Assembly: GCF_002008315.2 (NCBI RefSeq) | Contig: NZ_MVDG02000001.1 | Location: 1,984,001-2,048,000, forward strand | Source of the DNA: Arthrobacter sp. KBS0703 | Lineage (GTDB): Bacteria; Actinomycetota; Actinomycetes; Actinomycetales; Micrococcaceae | Direction: 5' to 3' | Length of the DNA stretch: 64,000 nucleotides | In this document: in pieces, positions 62,454-64,000 of the stretch | How the letters are laid out: each line of letters starts with the position of its first letter | Position numbering within the stretch: position 1 is the first letter of the stretch | Notes under the pieces: generated by a model | Told to the model about the DNA's origin: nothing | Database searches by the model: none | Seen by the model: only the letters and a program-made list of their open reading frames with translations | Translations under genes and position numbers: made by a program

Positions 62454-62506
62454 TGTAAAGTGATACACCCCACAGTGTCAAGTAATACAGCACATACGAC
62501 TTTACA
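62454..62506. promoter_or_regulatory. Repeated operator-like motif between the hydroxyquinol operon and its regulator
   Basis: TGTAAAGTGATACA (62454-62467) and TGTCAAGTAATACA (62476-62489) are direct repeats 22 bp apart, two helical turns. ACTTTACA (62499-62506) is the inverted form of the first eight bases. They lie in the 407-bp divergent region 62292-62698 in an unusually AT-rich stretch, so they probably overlap the promoter of the operon. Confidence 0.6.
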
Positions 62507-62595
62507 CTCGGCCCCTCCGCACCCTTCCATGATCCTTTTCCGGCGTAATAACTGTGAAGTCTGGGCAATGATGCGGTAGAGAAGCTAAACTAGTG

Positions 62596-62612
62596 TGTAC
62601 GCGCACTGTACA
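62596..62612. promoter_or_regulatory. Short inverted repeat upstream of the XRE-cupin gene
   Basis: TGTAC (62596-62600) and GTACA (62608-62612) are inverted around seven bases, just after a -10-like TAAACT at 62586-62591. Position suggests an autoregulatory site for the gene starting at 62699. The arms are short, so chance is possible. Confidence 0.35.
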
Positions 62613-62698
62613 TCTATGGCTGGTTCCCCGGCCCCGTGGTGGACAGACATATCAGCGGTCCCTTCTTTTGACGGACTGGATCGCCGGAAAGGCCGAGG

Positions 62699-63454
62699 AT
62701 GAGCATTCAAGCCACTGCACCGGTGACCCAGGAGGGTCGTGCCCAACTGGGCAGTCAGCTCAGGGCTGCCAGGACCAAGGCGAAGATCTCCCTCAGGGAG
62801 CTCTCCCGCAGGGTCGGCATCTCCGCGAGCTTCATGTCACAGGTCGAGTTGGGCCGTGCCGTCCCTTCCATCGGAACCCTGTACACCATCGTTTCGGAGC
62901 TTGGCCTCTCCTTGGACACGCTCATGAGTGGTGAGCACTCGGCTCCCGCCCCGGAAGGAAATGGCGCAACCGTTGATTCAACTGCCAGCGAGCTGGCCGG
63001 CCTTTCCGTCTTCGCCCCGTCTGCAGGCACGGCAATCCCGGGAATCCAGAGGGCCGGGGACCGTCCAGAGATCAACATGGGAGGCGTCCGCTGGGAGCGG
63101 CTCACCGAACGGGCCGACCCTTTGGTCGAGTTCCTGCGGGTGACGTACGCGCCCGGGAGCGAGTCCTGCGCCGCGGACGCCCTGATGCGCCACCCCGGAT
63201 GGGAGTACATCCATATCCTTTCCGGCCGGCTCAACGTCCAGGTCGCCTTCGACAGCGATGTTCTCGGGCCTGGAGACAGCATGAACTTCGATTCCAACGT
63301 GCCGCACCGTCTCAGCAACACCTCCGGTGAGGACTGCGTAGCCATCTGGGCCGTGGTCGGCCGTCAAGGCTTCGCCCATCCCCTCGACCTGGCCAGGGCC
63401 GGACAGGGATCGAACGGTGAGGACTCCGCGACGACGGAACACTCCCACTCTTAG
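62699..63454 (+). CDS. XRE-family regulator with C-terminal cupin (copy 2)
   Basis: 251 residues. HTH AKISLRELSRRVGISASFMS followed by QVELGRAVPSIGTLYTIVSE (residues about 28-67). The cupin half has WERLTERADPLVEFLRVTYA, RHPGWEYIHILSGRLNVQVA and NFDSNVPHRLSNTSGEDCVA. It is divergent from the hydroxyquinol operon and is its most likely regulator, with the metabolite sensed by the cupin. A second protein of identical layout lies at the other end of the operon (52810-53541). Its ribosome site is weak (GAAAGGCCGAGG). Confidence 0.92.
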   Translation: MSIQATAPVTQEGRAQLGSQLRAARTKAKISLRELSRRVGISASFMSQVELGRAVPSIGTLYTIVSELGLSLDTLMSGEHSAPAPEGNGATVDSTASELAGLSVFAPSAGTAIPGIQRAGDRPEINMGGVRWERLTERADPLVEFLRVTYAPGSESCAADALMRHPGWEYIHILSGRLNVQVAFDSDVLGPGDSMNFDSNVPHRLSNTSGEDCVAIWAVVGRQGFAHPLDLARAGQGSNGEDSATTEHSHS

Positions 63455-63599
63455 CATTCCTCCCCTTTCATGGCATGGACGTGTCGTGCCTTCAGTGCGG
63501 ATGCGTTCGTTCGTTTGTGAGTGTCAACCGGGGCAATACAAAAGGGCACGCTCCTCGCCTTGCGCACCGCCTGCTAAGACGTGGAGGCGGTAGACGTCA

Positions 63600-63637
63600 A
63601 AAAGAGTGCCGGCGACGTGTGTCGCCGGCACTCTTTT
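63600..63637. terminator. Bidirectional terminator
   Basis: AAAAGAGTGCCGGCGAC (63600-63616) and its exact reverse complement (63621-63637) enclose GTGT. The stem starts with A-run and ends with T-run, so it works on both strands. It lies between the XRE-cupin stop and the convergent partial gene. Confidence 0.88.
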
Positions 63638-63659
63638 GGCTTTGCGGGCCTAGGGCACT

Positions 63660-64000
63660 TTAGACATTTGAGCCCGCGGAGGCGGTTGTGCCTTCCTGAC
63701 CGAGGGCCGCCTGCACAGGCTTGGGCGTCGGCTGGTAGGCCAGCAGCTTCCAGGATGAACCCACGCGGATCCACACGGCCAAGGCGGCGTTGTCCAGTGC
63801 GGTACGCGTGCCCCGGATGGTCAGATCAGCGTGCATTTCTCCCATCACGAGGGCTACATCGCCCACTATTTTGACCTGCTCCACCGGATGATCGATCCGG
63901 TGATAGACGTACACACCCTGCCGGCACTTGTCGATGTAGCTCCTCAGGTCATCGCGTTCCCCGTTTGAATGCGCGTAGACGAGGTCCTCATGGCAAAGTT
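63660..64000 (-). CDS. NTF2-like/DUF4440 protein, partial at the window edge
   Basis: The C-terminal 113 or so residues are visible, ending at a TAA (63662-63660); the start is beyond 64000. The frame reads HEDLVYAHSNGERDDLRSYI, VYVYHRIDHPVEQVKIVGDV, ALVMGEMHADLTIRGTRTAL, then AVWIRVGSSWKLLAYQPTPK. That is the cone-shaped NTF2/SnoaL-like fold typical of DUF4440 proteins. Members include isomerases and many uncharacterised proteins. It converges on the XRE-cupin gene across a shared terminator. Its operon partners lie outside the window. Confidence 0.75.
   Translation of the reverse strand, partial: LCHEDLVYAHSNGERDDLRSYIDKCRQGVYVYHRIDHPVEQVKIVGDVALVMGEMHADLTIRGTRTALDNAALAVWIRVGSSWKLLAYQPTPKPVQAALGQEGTTASAGSNV

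Noticed and set aside
62593..62934. Alternative frame overlapping the XRE-cupin start
   Set aside because: The XRE-cupin frame has a complete HTH and cupin; the alternative has no recognisable motif.

Overview
The window is high-GC actinobacterial DNA. The protein families, lipoprotein and TAT-type signals, many GTG starts and four-base start/stop overlaps fit the Micrococcaceae, most likely Arthrobacter in the broad sense (Arthrobacter, Pseudarthrobacter or Paenarthrobacter). That is a judgement from the look of the proteins; no search was run. The content is almost wholly accessory catabolism: six nutrient modules, most with a local regulator and several with their own transporter, separated by insertion sequences and decayed genes.

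Left end (1-15 kb). Remnants of a cupin protein and an FAD aromatic hydroxylase meet at about 576. Then come a TetR regulator and, divergently, an operon of permease, two DUF1989 proteins, a biotin-dependent urea/guanidine carboxylase and allophanate hydrolase, best read as guanidine assimilation. Small housekeeping-type genes, a frameshifted small gene, an integrase scrap and a frameshifted IS481-family element follow.

Sulfoquinovose module (15.3-28.7 kb). A YihS-type sulfoquinovose isomerase, YihV-type kinase and YihT-type aldolase are joined by an aldehyde dehydrogenase (sulfolactaldehyde to sulfolactate), a TauE/SafE exporter, a sugar ABC importer and a Gfo/Idh/MocA enzyme that is a good candidate for an NAD-dependent sulfoquinovosidase. 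A DeoR regulator and three copies of an 18-bp palindrome tie the module, including a phosphohexomutase and a 2-hydroxyacid dehydrogenase, into one regulon. The binding-protein gene contains two copies of the Nextera mate-pair junction adapter, an assembly artefact that breaks its frame.

Candidate island (28.8-44.9 kb). Two diverged direct repeats of about 330 bp, each holding a tRNA 3' end plus terminator, flank a rare-sugar or polyol cluster: three TIM-barrel isomerases/epimerases, a Gfo/Idh/MocA dehydrogenase, an ABC importer, a zinc dehydrogenase, and ROK and AraC regulators. An IS21-family element with a 5-bp target duplication and a frameshifted istA lies inside it.

Right end (45-64 kb). 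A LacI regulator diverges from a dioxygenase-dehydrogenase-SDR operon that converges on two Gfo/Idh/MocA genes. Then an eight-gene leftward operon combines a ribose-type ABC importer, SDR, zinc dehydrogenase and TIM-barrel isomerase with hydroxyquinol 1,2-dioxygenase and maleylacetate reductase, flanked by two related XRE-cupin regulators. No ring hydroxylase is present, so hydroxyquinol may be made here by dehydrating a cyclic polyol; this is the most novel possibility in the window. A partial NTF2-like gene runs off the right edge.
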